From contig NZ_JNNU01000013.1 in NCBI RefSeq assembly GCF_000732195.1, positions 1 to 64,000 of the forward strand: a stretch of DNA of 64,000 nt, read 5' to 3'. The notes under the pieces were generated by a model that saw nothing but the letters and a program-made list of their open reading frames with translations, had not been told where the DNA came from and searched no databases. The translations under genes and the position numbers were made by a program. Shown one piece after another: positions 50,276-59,223 of this stretch. The DNA comes from Neorhizobium vignae. Lineage in GTDB: Bacteria > Pseudomonadota > Alphaproteobacteria > Rhizobiales > Rhizobiaceae. The stretch's first letter is position 1. The number at the start of each line of letters is the position of its first letter.

Positions 50276-50434
50276 CTACTTGCGGAGGATTACCCACAGC
50301 GCATGCACGATGCCGGGAAGCCAGCCGCAGAGGGTGAGCAGGATGTTCAGCCAGAAATGCAGGCCTAGCCCCACCTGCAGGAAGACGCCGAGCGGCGGCA
50401 GGATGAAGGCGAGCAGAATGCGGATGATATCCAA
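50276..50434 (-). CDS. Pmp3/YqaE-family small membrane proteolipid
   Basis: 52-residue hydrophobic peptide with two membrane helices: DIIRILLAFILPPLGVFLQVG and FWLNILLTLCGWLPGIVHALWVIL. The P-P-L-G and N-I-L-L-T-L-x-G-W-x-P-G-I-x-H-A motifs are diagnostic of Pmp3/YqaE. The start codon seems to be TTG at 50434, with GGAG about 8 bases upstream. These proteins affect membrane potential and salt stress. Confidence 0.85.
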   Translation of the reverse strand: MDIIRILLAFILPPLGVFLQVGLGLHFWLNILLTLCGWLPGIVHALWVILRK

Positions 50435-50501
50435 TGGGCGTTCTCCGGTTGATCGGTTCGGCCGGTAACGCGCTGGACGACATATGGTTTCAGAAAACAC
50501 C

Positions 50502-51704
50502 CTACCGCAGCAGGGTCTTTGCGATGATCTCCAGCTGAATCTCGTTGCTGCCGCCGAAAATGCTCTGGGAGCGGGAATTGAAATAGACGGCGGAGGCGAC
50601 CTTGCGCTCTTCGTCGATCTCGCTTTCCTCCGGCAGTTCGTGCAGCGGCCGGTGCTCTTCCCAGCGCAGCGCATCCGGGCCAAGGATCGAGGCCGCGAGT
50701 TCGGCGATCGATTGACGAATGCGGCTGCGCTCGATCTTCATCGTCGAGGACGGCACCGACCCCGGATTGCCACCCGCCTGGACCTTGGACATGGCCGAAA
50801 GCTCCAGCATGTCGTTGGCGTCGACATCCGTGGCGATCTCGGCGAAGCGCGCCATGAACAGCGGATCGTCGATCATTCTTCGCCCGTCGGGCAGTGGTTC
50901 CGAGGCCCGCCGGTGGAGGCGCGCCAGCATGGCCCGCAGCATGCCGCCCGCGAAGGCGCCACCCCGCTCGAATTCGAGCAGGTACTTTGCGATGTCCCAG
51001 CCCTCGCCCTCCTCGCCGATGCGGTCGGAGACCGGCACCTTTACGTCGTCGAAGAAGACCTGGTTGAACTCGTGCGTGCCGCAGATCGAGCGGATCGGCC
51101 GGATGGTGATGCCGGGCGATTTCAGGTCGATCAGGATGAAGGTGATGCCTTCCTGCCTTTTGCCCGTATCGGCAGTGCGTACCAGCGCGAACATTCGCGT
51201 GGCGTGATGCGCCAGCGTCGACCAGATCTTTGAGCCGTTGACGATGTATTGGTCGCCGTCGAGCATCGCCCTGGTCTTCAGCGAGGCGAGGTCGGAGCCG
51301 GAACCGGGCTCGGAATACCCTTGCGCCCAGACATCCTCACCGTTCAGGATGCGGGGCAGGTAGAAGCTTTTCTGCGCCTCGTTGCCGTAGCGCATGATCA
51401 CCGGAGCGATCATCTTGATCGAAGCGCCGCGGAAATGCGGCTCGCCGGCCCTTTCACATTCCTGGTCGAAAATGTAGCGTTCGGCGAGCGTCCAGCCGGT
51501 GCCGCCATATTGCTTCGGCCAGGATGGGGCGACCCAGCCCTTGTGGTTGAGCTTCGCCTGCCATTTGAGGCCGACGGCGGGGTCGGCGAGGAAGCTGGGA
51601 TTCAGCCGCTCGGCACGCGTCAGCCCCTCGTCCAGATGAGTGCCCAGGAAGGCCCGTACCTCGTTCCGGAACCGGACCTCTTCTTCCGTCATCAACAGAT
51701 CCAT
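50502..51704 (-). CDS. Acyl-CoA dehydrogenase family protein
   Basis: 400-residue FAD-dependent acyl-CoA dehydrogenase from ATG 51704 (MDLLMTEEEVRFRNEVRAFL), preceded by AGGAG. The FAD/substrate motif GYSEPGSGSDLASLKTRA and the C-terminal SIFGGSNEIQLEIIAKTLL are intact. The residue that is Glu in short-chain enzymes (YEGTSEIQ) is Gly here, the pattern of long-chain or hetero-oligomeric dehydrogenases. It follows a second acyl-CoA dehydrogenase gene by 10 bases; such pairs often form alpha2-beta2 enzymes acting on bulky aryl or steroid CoA esters. Confidence 0.92.
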   Translation of the reverse strand: MDLLMTEEEVRFRNEVRAFLGTHLDEGLTRAERLNPSFLADPAVGLKWQAKLNHKGWVAPSWPKQYGGTGWTLAERYIFDQECERAGEPHFRGASIKMIAPVIMRYGNEAQKSFYLPRILNGEDVWAQGYSEPGSGSDLASLKTRAMLDGDQYIVNGSKIWSTLAHHATRMFALVRTADTGKRQEGITFILIDLKSPGITIRPIRSICGTHEFNQVFFDDVKVPVSDRIGEEGEGWDIAKYLLEFERGGAFAGGMLRAMLARLHRRASEPLPDGRRMIDDPLFMARFAEIATDVDANDMLELSAMSKVQAGGNPGSVPSSTMKIERSRIRQSIAELAASILGPDALRWEEHRPLHELPEESEIDEERKVASAVYFNSRSQSIFGGSNEIQLEIIAKTLLR

Positions 51705-51714
51705 GGAAAATCTC

Positions 51715-52872
51715 CTAGACGGGTTCACGCAACAGGCTGCCGGAGAGCATGGCAGGATCGCGGACGATCTCGCCATAGCGCTTCAGGTGGTCTGCGGTGG
51801 TGCCAAACGTGTTTTCGATCGCGTAGAGCCGGCGGAACCAGGCGCCGATCGGCATCTCTTGCGAAAAGCCCATGGCGCCATGCAACTGGATCGCCTCCTG
51901 GGCGACGGAGCGGGAGACCTTGCCGATCTTGGCACGGGCGCCGGAAACGCCGCGGATGCGCGTAACGCGCGGCGCATCGACGGAAAGCGTCGCGAGTAGT
52001 GCGGAACCGCGGGCCTCCTGGCATTTCACCGCCATCTCAGCCATGCGGTGCTGAAGTGCCTGAAAGGCCGCGAGCGGCTTGCCGAACTGCACGCGCTCCT
52101 TGGTATAGGCGACGGTCGCATCCATCAATGCATCCATGATGCCGACCGCTTCAAAGGCGAGCGCCGCATTGGCGCGATCATGGGCGGCTTCGATTTCGTC
52201 CAGTGTATCGGCCGCGCCGTCGAGGAGCGCAGAAGCCGGCACGGGGACATTGTCAAGAACGAGATCGCTGGCGCGGCTGCCATCGACGAGTTTCACTTGG
52301 GTCGAGGTCAGGCCGACAGCATCCGCAGCTACGACGAACAATTTTACTGTCCCGTCGAACGTTGCCGAGACCAGAAAGATATCCGCGAACGACCCGCCGG
52401 GCACCAGCGGCTTCTTACCGGAGATGGTGTAGCCATCCGCACTCTTCATGGCGGTTGCGGTAATATTGCCGAGGTCGAAACCGGTCTGACGCTCCGCATG
52501 CGCCAGCGCCAGGCGCGATGTGCCGGCGATCAAGCCGCCGAGGATCTCGGCTTTTTGATCGGCACTCCCCAGCTTTTCGACTAGCCCGCCGGCGAGAATG
52601 ATGGATGCAAGATAGGGTTCGACCACCAAAGCGCGGCCGATCGCTTCCATGATCAGCGAGATTTCCACCGCGCCGCCACCGAGACCGCCATTCTCTTCGG
52701 CAAATGGCAGCGCCAGCCAGCCGAGGTCGGCCATCTCGGACCAGATGCCGGCATCGAAGCCGGTCTCCGAGCCGATGATCGTGTTACGCTTCTCGAAATC
52801 GTAGCGACCCTTCAGGAACCGCTCGGCGCTTTCCTTCAGCAGAAGCTGCTCGTCCGAATAGTTCAGGTCCAT
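51715..52872 (-). CDS. Acyl-CoA dehydrogenase family protein, partner subunit
   Basis: 385-residue acyl-CoA dehydrogenase, MDLNYSDEQLLLKESAERFLKG. The middle domain is degenerate: LAHAERQTGFDLGNITATA replaces the usual xxTEPxxGSDxA motif. The C-terminal helix domain has YTKERVQFGKPLAAFQALQHRMAEMAV and IQLHGAMGFSQEMPIGAWFRRLYAIENTFG. The weak FAD loop suggests a non-catalytic or accessory subunit of a heteromer with the product of the next gene. In this cluster the pair may desaturate phenylpropanoyl-type CoA esters to cinnamoyl-CoA analogues (inference). Confidence 0.9.
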   Translation of the reverse strand: MDLNYSDEQLLLKESAERFLKGRYDFEKRNTIIGSETGFDAGIWSEMADLGWLALPFAEENGGLGGGAVEISLIMEAIGRALVVEPYLASIILAGGLVEKLGSADQKAEILGGLIAGTSRLALAHAERQTGFDLGNITATAMKSADGYTISGKKPLVPGGSFADIFLVSATFDGTVKLFVVAADAVGLTSTQVKLVDGSRASDLVLDNVPVPASALLDGAADTLDEIEAAHDRANAALAFEAVGIMDALMDATVAYTKERVQFGKPLAAFQALQHRMAEMAVKCQEARGSALLATLSVDAPRVTRIRGVSGARAKIGKVSRSVAQEAIQLHGAMGFSQEMPIGAWFRRLYAIENTFGTTADHLKRYGEIVRDPAMLSGSLLREPV

Positions 52873-52909
52873 GACTGGGTCTCGCGATCAACTCGGCTGT
52901 GCGTGGAGC

Positions 52910-52930
52910 CCCTCCCCACAAGGGGGAGGG
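52910..52930. repeat. CCCTCCCC hairpin between operon genes
   Basis: CCCTCCCC (52910-52917) and GGGGAGGG (52923-52930) are perfect arms around ACAAG. It lies between the hydratase-lyase gene and the acyl-CoA dehydrogenase gene of one minus-strand operon. A similar element occurs at 44179-44202. It may be a dispersed rhizobial palindrome affecting message processing. Confidence 0.5.
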
Positions 52931-52972
52931 TTGAGAATGACGTGCCGTTTCATCTGGAAGTAGAGTGCACCC

Positions 52973-53818
52973 TCAATCCTCGCGCTTGTAAGCCCCGTGC
53001 CCCGGACGATAGGTCTTCGTATCGAGGAACTGCGACAATCCCTTTTCGCGTCCCTTTTCCGGGTCGACGAACGTCGTCTGGTCGGCCTTGGCGGTGAGGT
53101 ATTCGGCCGACTCTTCCCAGGTCATCTCGCGCACGTATTTATAGGCCATGCGGGCCTGGCGGAGCACGGTCGGGTTCTTTTCGAGGAGCACGCGGGCGAT
53201 CTCGACGGTGCGTTCGCGAAGCTTGTCGGCCGGCACCGCCTCGTTCACTAGGCCGAGCTGTTCGGCCATCCTGCCGCCGAATTTTTCGCCGGTCATGACG
53301 TAATACATAGCCTTGCGGTCGTTCATCAGCGTCGAGATCGCCTTGGAGACGACGCCGCCGGGGATGACCCCCCAGTTGATTTCCGAAAGGCCGAACACCG
53401 CATCCTCGGAAGCGATCGCAAGATCGCAGCAGATCAGCGGCGTGAACGCCCCGCCAAAGCACCAGCCGTTGACCATGGCGATGGTCGGCTTGGCATAGTG
53501 CATCAAGAGGCGCCACTGCCAGGCGCGGGTCGAGCGGTAGGCGCGCATGCGCTTGACGTCAGACACACCGTCGGTGGCGCGGAAGAAGTCCTTGAGGTCC
53601 ATGCCGGCGGAGAAGGCCTCGCCCTCCCCGGTGAGAATGATGACGCCGGCGCGGTCGTCGATTTCAAGCGCGTCGAGCACGCGGATCATGTCTTCGGCAA
53701 GGCCGACGCTCATGGCGTTGCGCTTGTCCGGGCGGTTCAGTTTCACCCAGGCAATGCCGTCCTCGAATTCGACCTTGACGTTCTCTCCGCCCAGATCACT
53801 TGCTTCAATGGTCATCAT
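52973..53818 (-). CDS. Hydroxycinnamoyl-CoA hydratase-lyase-like enzyme, copy 1
   Basis: 281-residue crotonase very similar to HCHL/Ech of Pseudomonas, which hydrates feruloyl- or coumaroyl-CoA and splits it to vanillin or 4-hydroxybenzaldehyde plus acetyl-CoA. Diagnostic segments are EDGIAWVKLNRPDKRNAMS, GMDLKDFFRATD, the oxyanion region MVNGWCFGGAFTPLICCDLA, GLSEINWGVIPGG with the catalytic Glu, and SAEYLTAKADQTTF with the substrate Tyr. AGGAG lies 3 bases before the first ATG and 6 before the second (53815), which may be the true start. A second paralogue lies at 57491-58354. Confidence 0.9.
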   Translation of the reverse strand: MMTIEASDLGGENVKVEFEDGIAWVKLNRPDKRNAMSVGLAEDMIRVLDALEIDDRAGVIILTGEGEAFSAGMDLKDFFRATDGVSDVKRMRAYRSTRAWQWRLLMHYAKPTIAMVNGWCFGGAFTPLICCDLAIASEDAVFGLSEINWGVIPGGVVSKAISTLMNDRKAMYYVMTGEKFGGRMAEQLGLVNEAVPADKLRERTVEIARVLLEKNPTVLRQARMAYKYVREMTWEESAEYLTAKADQTTFVDPEKGREKGLSQFLDTKTYRPGHGAYKRED

Positions 53819-53842
53819 GTTCTCCTGAAAGGTCCCGGGCCC

Positions 53843-55288
53843 CTATGAAAGGCTGGTCATTTTGGTGACGAGATAAGCGTCCATGCCCTCGGTGCCGCCT
53901 TCCGAGCCGTAACCGCTCTGCTTGACGCCGCCGAACGGCGTTTCGGCCATCGAGATGAAGTTGTTGTTGATGCCGACCATGCCGGCCTCGAGCGCGTCGC
54001 TGACCATCGCCGCGGTCTGGCTTGAGCGGGTGAAGGCATAAGAAGCAAGGCCGTAGGGCAGCCGGTTCGCCTGTTCGATCACATCGTCGAAGGAGCTGAA
54101 GCGGGCGGTGACCGCGACCGGGCCGAACGGCTCGTCATTCATGATGATCGCGTCCTGCGGCACGTCGGAGAGAACCGTCGGCTGAAAGAAATAGCCGCGA
54201 TTGCTGCCGCGCTCGCCGCCGGCCTTGATTTTGGCGCCGCGCTGCACGGCATCGGCGACCATGCGCTCCATCGCCGGCACGCGACGGCTGTTGGCAAGCG
54301 GTCCCATCTGGCTCGACGGATCGAGGCCGTCGCCAACCTTCAAAGCGGACGCCGCCTTGGCAAAGCCATCGACGAACTTGTCGTGGACGCTGTCATGGAC
54401 GTAGAACCGGGTCGGCGAGATGCAGACCTGGCCGGCATTGCGGTATTTCGCGTGCACCATGACGCGGATCGCGTGGTCGATATCGGCGTCCTCGAAGATC
54501 AGCACGGGGGCATGGCCGCCGAGCTCCATCGTGGCGCGCTTGACGCCGGCTTTTGCGGCGAGGACGGCGAGATGCTGGCCGACGGCGGTGGAGCCGGTGA
54601 AGGTGATCTTGCGGATACCTTCCGAGGCGATCAGATGTTCGGAGACGTCCGCCGGCTTGCCGTGCACGACGTTGAGCACGCCGTTCGGCAGGCCCGCATC
54701 CTGCAGCGCCCGGGCAATTTCAAGCACGGTCGAAGGCGTCTCTTCCGAGGGCTTGATGACCATGGTGCAGCCGGTCGCAAGTGCGGCCGAGATCTTGCGA
54801 GCCGGGATGACGCCCGGGAAATTCCAGGGCGTGAAGCCGGCGACGGGTCCGACCGGTTCCCTCGTGACCATCCAGCGGGCGCCGGGCACACGCGAAGGCA
54901 CGATGCGGCCATAGGTGCGGCGGCCCTCGTCGGCGGTCCAGTCGAGAATGTCGGCCGAGATATGGACTTCCGGGATCGCCTCGGCGAGCGGCTTGCCCTG
55001 GTCGAGCACCATGCGCCGGCCGATTTCGTTTGCCCGTTCGCGCAGGATGTCGGCTGCCTTGCGGATGATCTTGGCGCGGTCGAAGGCGGTCGTTGCCTTC
55101 CATGCCTTGAATTCACGGGTGGCGGCCGACACGGCTCGCTCGAGGTCGGCAGGTGTTGCGTGCGGCAGGGCACCGATTGCTTCGCCGGTCGCAGGATTGA
55201 TGACGTCCTCGGTGACGCGGCCTTCCGCGCCGAGCCACTCGCCATCCACGAAAAGTTTCAACTCACCATAAGAATGGGTCTGCGTCAC
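53843..55288 (-). CDS. Aldehyde dehydrogenase (vanillin/benzaldehyde-type candidate)
   Basis: 481-residue NAD(P)-dependent aldehyde dehydrogenase. PWNFPGVIPARKISAALATGCTMVIKPSEETP, the FTGSTAVGQHLA nucleotide loop, MELGGHAPVLIFEDADID (general base Glu) and NAGQVCISPTRFYV (nucleophile Cys) are all intact. The GTG at 55288 (VTQTHSYGELKLFVDGEW) is chosen because GGAGG lies 6 bases upstream; an ATG eight codons earlier has no such site. It sits between two hydratase-lyase genes and the acyl-CoA synthetase, so its likely substrate is the aromatic aldehyde they release. Sequence alone also fits a succinate-semialdehyde-type enzyme. Confidence 0.9.
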   Translation of the reverse strand: MTQTHSYGELKLFVDGEWLGAEGRVTEDVINPATGEAIGALPHATPADLERAVSAATREFKAWKATTAFDRAKIIRKAADILRERANEIGRRMVLDQGKPLAEAIPEVHISADILDWTADEGRRTYGRIVPSRVPGARWMVTREPVGPVAGFTPWNFPGVIPARKISAALATGCTMVIKPSEETPSTVLEIARALQDAGLPNGVLNVVHGKPADVSEHLIASEGIRKITFTGSTAVGQHLAVLAAKAGVKRATMELGGHAPVLIFEDADIDHAIRVMVHAKYRNAGQVCISPTRFYVHDSVHDKFVDGFAKAASALKVGDGLDPSSQMGPLANSRRVPAMERMVADAVQRGAKIKAGGERGSNRGYFFQPTVLSDVPQDAIIMNDEPFGPVAVTARFSSFDDVIEQANRLPYGLASYAFTRSSQTAAMVSDALEAGMVGINNNFISMAETPFGGVKQSGYGSEGGTEGMDAYLVTKMTSLS

Positions 55289-55336
55289 GGTTTCCTCCCT
55301 CGCGGCGACCATAAGAAACTGCAGGGGGCGAAGCCC

Positions 55337-57487
55337 TCAGCGCACCACGAATAGCGCGTCGAGAGCCAAAGCCCCGTCCCCCTCGCCATAGACAACGAGC
55401 GGGTTGATATCGACCTCGGCGATCTCGGGGGTCGAGCGCATCAGCGCGCCGAGTTTGACGACGACATCGGCGATCGCCTCGACATCGCGCGCCGGCTGGC
55501 CGCGGAACGGTCCCAGCAGTTTCGATGCCTTCAGCTTGTGGATTTCGGCAATCGCCCGCGCGCGGCTGATATCGGCCGGCAGCAGGCGGGCATCGGCGAG
55601 AGCCTCGATCCAGACGCCGCCGAGGCCGACGAGCACGACTGGACCCCATAACGGATCGCGCTTGGCGCCGACCACCATTTCGAGGCCCTGGCGCGCCATG
55701 CCCTCGATCAGCACGCCGTCGAGCTTAAGGCCCGGTTTGTGCCTGGCAATGCTGGCATACATCTTTTCATGCGCCGCCCGCAGCGCCGGTTCATCGGCGA
55801 TATTGACAATAACGCCGCCCACATCGCTTTTGTGAGCAAGCTCGGCGGCCTGCGCCTTCATGACGACCGGATAACCGACATCGGCTGCGATCGTCGCTGC
55901 TTCGTCGGCGGACTTGGCCAAAGCGCCCTTCGGGATGTGGATGCCGAGATCGGTAAGGATCCGCTTTCCGTCATACTCGACCACGAGACCCGAAGGTGGC
56001 AGTTTGGCGATCCGTGCGCCTTCCGGCGCCCGGTCCTTCGTGGCGGCGAGCGCAGCCGCATAATTCATCACCACCGCCATGGCGCGCATGGCGCGTTCCG
56101 GCGAGCGGAAGAACGGAATGCCGCTCTCGCGCACCGCCTTCATGAAGGTCGGGTCGAGCGGATAATCGTCGCCGACGATGTTGAGGATGACCGGCTTTGT
56201 CGCGGTCGCGGCGACTGGGATGATGGCGTCGGACTTCTTGATCTGCATCGGCGGCGAGCCGCCCGCGTGCGACAGGAAGACGATGCCCACATTCGGATCC
56301 TTCAGCATGGATGCCGTGGACGTTCCGAAAATACCGGGATTGGAGAAGCCGGTCGTACCGATGTCGAACGGGTTGTCGACATGGACGTAGGGCGGCACTT
56401 GCGTTGCAAGCTCGGCATGCACCTCATCCGACAGCGTCGCGATCGGCAGGCCGACGCGTTCGCAGAAATCGAAGCACAGGCCGCGGATGGCGCCGGAATT
56501 GGTGACGATGCCCGCCTCGCCCGGCGGCGGCGACGGATAGCGGGCGAGGATCGCGGTGACGTCGAACAGTTCGTCGGTCGTCTCGACCAGGGCGACGGCC
56601 TCGTTGCGCACGGCCGTCTGCATCAGCGCATGGTCGCCGGCAAGCGCGCCGGTATGCGATTGCGCGGCTTGCTTGCCGCGCTCGCTGGAGCCGGGATGCA
56701 GCATCACGATCGGCTTGCCGAGCTCGCGGGCGCGCCGCGCGACGGTGAGGAACTTTTGCGGGTTTTTGACCTGTTCGACATAGACCGCGACGACGGCGTT
56801 GTCCTTGTCCTCGATCAGCCAGCCGACCAGGTCCTCGGCGGCGATCACCGCCTCGTTGCCGGTGGCGATCACATAGGAAACCGCGATTTCGCGGGAATGC
56901 ATGGCGAAGCGGATATTGGCCGCCGTCGCGCCGCTCTGGGCGACGATCGCGACTCTGGAACGCTCGCCGACGCCTCGGAGGTCGACCGGCTCGAACGTCA
57001 GCGGAATGCCGTCGACATAGTTGGTATAGCCCATGCAGTTGGGTCCGAGCATCGCCATGCCCGCCTTGCGGCAGATCTCAGCAAGCTCATCCTGCTGCCG
57101 GCGGCCCTCCTCGCCGGCTTCGGCGAAACCGGAAGAGTAGACGATGACACCCGCCACATCGCGCTCGACGCAGGCAAGAACCGAGTCCCTGATCGCCACC
57201 TGGGGCACGATGAGGATCACCACGTCGACGTCATCAGGAAGGTCGCCGATGGTCTTCACGCAGGGGCGACCGTTGATCTCGTCGCGCGAACGGCTGACGA
57301 GATGCAGGTCGCCGGCATATTTGAAAAGTTCGAGATTGGCGAGCACGCCGCCGCCGATCGAGGCGGGATCCGGCGACGCGCCCACGATCGCGATCGATCG
57401 TGGGCGCAGAAGACGGTCAAGATCGAACGGCTTGGCCGGATCGAGCGTCTTGGGAGCGGTGGTCATCGTATCAGCCATGGGAGCCAC
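55337..57487 (-). CDS. NDP-forming acyl-CoA synthetase (hydroxycinnamate-CoA ligase candidate)
   Basis: 716-residue fused acyl-CoA synthetase of the NDP/ADP-forming class. Domain order: CoA-binding Rossmann fold (residues ~25-130, SIAIVGASPDPASIGGGVL), two CoA-ligase domains with the phosphohistidine loop QSHTGALAGDHALMQ near residue 290, and a C-terminal ATP-grasp (GYPVVMKAQAAELAHKSDVGGV, near 545-567). FerA-type feruloyl-CoA synthetases of sphingomonads are of this class, unlike AMP-forming Fcs of Pseudomonas. The first codon may be GTG 57487, right after the hydratase-lyase stop, or ATG 57478. Confidence 0.9.
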   Translation of the reverse strand: MAPMADTMTTAPKTLDPAKPFDLDRLLRPRSIAIVGASPDPASIGGGVLANLELFKYAGDLHLVSRSRDEINGRPCVKTIGDLPDDVDVVILIVPQVAIRDSVLACVERDVAGVIVYSSGFAEAGEEGRRQQDELAEICRKAGMAMLGPNCMGYTNYVDGIPLTFEPVDLRGVGERSRVAIVAQSGATAANIRFAMHSREIAVSYVIATGNEAVIAAEDLVGWLIEDKDNAVVAVYVEQVKNPQKFLTVARRARELGKPIVMLHPGSSERGKQAAQSHTGALAGDHALMQTAVRNEAVALVETTDELFDVTAILARYPSPPPGEAGIVTNSGAIRGLCFDFCERVGLPIATLSDEVHAELATQVPPYVHVDNPFDIGTTGFSNPGIFGTSTASMLKDPNVGIVFLSHAGGSPPMQIKKSDAIIPVAATATKPVILNIVGDDYPLDPTFMKAVRESGIPFFRSPERAMRAMAVVMNYAAALAATKDRAPEGARIAKLPPSGLVVEYDGKRILTDLGIHIPKGALAKSADEAATIAADVGYPVVMKAQAAELAHKSDVGGVIVNIADEPALRAAHEKMYASIARHKPGLKLDGVLIEGMARQGLEMVVGAKRDPLWGPVVLVGLGGVWIEALADARLLPADISRARAIAEIHKLKASKLLGPFRGQPARDVEAIADVVVKLGALMRSTPEIAEVDINPLVVYGEGDGALALDALFVVR

Positions 57488-57490
57488 TTC

Positions 57491-58354
57491 TTAATCGCGA
57501 CGGTAGGCACCGAGGCCCGGGCGGAAGGATTTCTCGTCCAGGAACTGACTCATGCCGGTATTACGGCCGTTTTCCGGGTCGCGGAGTTCCGTCTGATCGG
57601 ACTTCGCCATCAGGTACTCGCCGGCCTGTTCCCAGGTAAGGTCGCGGGTGAAACGGCAGGCTGTCTTGGCCTGGCGCAGCACGAAGGGGTTCTTGCCGAT
57701 CAGCGTCATGGCGAGCTTGCGGGTCTCGGCCTTCAGCTCGTCCGACGAGACGGCCTTGTTGACCAGCTTCATTTCCGCGGCCTGCTGGCCGGTGAAAGTC
57801 TCCCCGGTCATGATGTAATACATCGCGTCGCGGAAGCTCATCGTCTCCAGCACCGACTTGGTGACGATACCGGCCGGGATGATGCCCCAGTTGATTTCAG
57901 AAAGGCCGAATATGGCATCTTCCGAGGCGATCGCCAGATCGCAACCGACCAGGAACTGGAAGGCGCCACCAAAACACCAGCCGTTGACCATGGAGATGGT
58001 CGGCTTCGGGAAATACATCATCCGGCGCCACTGCCATGCGGCGTTCGCCCGGAACAGGCGTTCACGCTGGATCGGCGGCACCTTGTCGGTGGCGCGGAAA
58101 TATTCCTTCAGGTCCATGCCGGCCGAGAAGGATTCGCCTGCGCCGGTGACGACCATCACCTTGCAGCGGTCGTCTTCTTCCAGCGCGTCCATGATCGCGT
58201 TCATTTCCCAGACGATGCCGGGGTTGATGGCGTTGCGCTGCTTCGGACGGTTGAGCGTCACCCAGGCGATACCCTCGTCGAAATCCACGGTAACATATTC
58301 GCCCCACCTGCCATTGTTCTGGCCGGCGGCAGCGGATTCGGTCTGGTTTTCCAT
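57491..58354 (-). CDS. Hydroxycinnamoyl-CoA hydratase-lyase-like enzyme, copy 2
   Basis: 287-residue crotonase, paralogue of the protein at 52973-53818. EGIAWVTLNRPKQRNAINPGIV, GMDLKEYFRATDKVPP, SMVNGWCFGGAFQFLVGCDLA, GLSEINWGIIPAGIV and AGEYLMAKSDQTEL align with HCHL. The oxyanion-site neighbour is FQF in place of FSP/FTP, so substrate preference may differ from copy 1. It is directly upstream of the acyl-CoA synthetase gene (3-base gap), the classic ech-fcs pairing. Confidence 0.9.
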   Translation of the reverse strand: MENQTESAAAGQNNGRWGEYVTVDFDEGIAWVTLNRPKQRNAINPGIVWEMNAIMDALEEDDRCKVMVVTGAGESFSAGMDLKEYFRATDKVPPIQRERLFRANAAWQWRRMMYFPKPTISMVNGWCFGGAFQFLVGCDLAIASEDAIFGLSEINWGIIPAGIVTKSVLETMSFRDAMYYIMTGETFTGQQAAEMKLVNKAVSSDELKAETRKLAMTLIGKNPFVLRQAKTACRFTRDLTWEQAGEYLMAKSDQTELRDPENGRNTGMSQFLDEKSFRPGLGAYRRD

Positions 58355-58468
58355 AGCAAATTCTCCCTACTGGGGAAATGGATATCAGGGACCCGAATAT
58401 GCGTCAAGCGACTTTCAATTTCGGGTCTTGCGAAAAGAAAGCAGCTTGCTGCCGTACCGAACCGATGC

Positions 58469-59197
58469 TTAACCGCGGCCGAGGAATGGCATTTCGACCG
58501 GCAGGATGATGCTTTCGTAAAGGTTCACGTCGTCTGGCAGCGTCGCCATCAGCACGACGATCCGTGCTACATCCAGAGGCATCATCGTTGCGGGACGCAC
58601 CTTGTCGGTAACGCCGGGAACCAGCGAGCTGACCGTCGAGCCCGGATGCACCATGGAGACCGCGATGCCGTGCTCGCGGCCGTCGACGGCGAGCGAACGG
58701 GTCAGGCCCTCGAGCGCGAACTTGCTTGCCGTATAGGCGGCGGTATGGCCGCGCGGAACCTTGGACGACAGGCTGCCCATGTTGATGATCCGGCCGCGCT
58801 TCTGTTCCTGCATGATGGTGAAGGCGGCGCGGCTGCAATAGAAGACCGAGTGCAGGTTTGCCCCGATCACCTCGTGCCAGCGCTCGTTGGTGAGCTTTTC
58901 GACCGGCGTATGATCCGCGATGCCGGCATTGTTGATCAGGATGTCGAGCCGGCCATATTTTTCCTTCACCGTCGCGAACAGCCTTTCGACCTGCGCGTCG
59001 TCGGTAACGTCGGTCGGTACGACGAACGCTTGGCCACCTTCGGCCTCGATCTCGGCCACCAGTTTTTCAAGCTTGTCGGCGCTGCGGGCGGCAAGCACGG
59101 TGACGGCACCCTCAGCGGCAATCGCCCTGGCGATACCCCAGCCTATCCCTGAGCTGGCGCCGGTGACGATGGCAATGCGGTCCTTGATCGAAATCAT
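58469..59197 (-). CDS. Short-chain dehydrogenase/reductase
   Basis: 242-residue SDR. Cofactor motif TGASSGIGWGIARAIA, NNAG motif ILINNAGIAD, catalytic Ser in NMGSLSSKV and YTASK (YxxxK) are all present in order. Arg in ARSADKL after strand 2 suggests NADP preference. GAGGAGGAATT precedes the ATG. It may oxidise a beta-hydroxyacyl-CoA or reduce a ring or side-chain ketone in the same aromatic cluster; the actual substrate is open. Confidence 0.93.
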   Translation of the reverse strand: MISIKDRIAIVTGASSGIGWGIARAIAAEGAVTVLAARSADKLEKLVAEIEAEGGQAFVVPTDVTDDAQVERLFATVKEKYGRLDILINNAGIADHTPVEKLTNERWHEVIGANLHSVFYCSRAAFTIMQEQKRGRIINMGSLSSKVPRGHTAAYTASKFALEGLTRSLAVDGREHGIAVSMVHPGSTVSSLVPGVTDKVRPATMMPLDVARIVVLMATLPDDVNLYESIILPVEMPFLGRG

Positions 59198-59223
59198 CTG
59201 AAATTCCTCCTCGAATTGATGCG

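Noticed and set aside
57381..57402. Short inverted repeat around GATCGCGATCGATC inside the acyl-CoA synthetase gene
   Set aside because: It lies in codons for the conserved IAIVGASP segment and is explained by GATC/CGAT-rich coding sequence rather than by a site.
55739..59152. An uninterrupted 1137-codon plus-strand reading frame spanning three minus-strand genes
   Set aside because: It is antisense to the synthetase, hydratase-lyase and SDR genes, all of which show clear family motifs. Its composition (His, Asp and Arg rich, repeated RRD/HDD) is the usual product of GC3-biased antisense frames.
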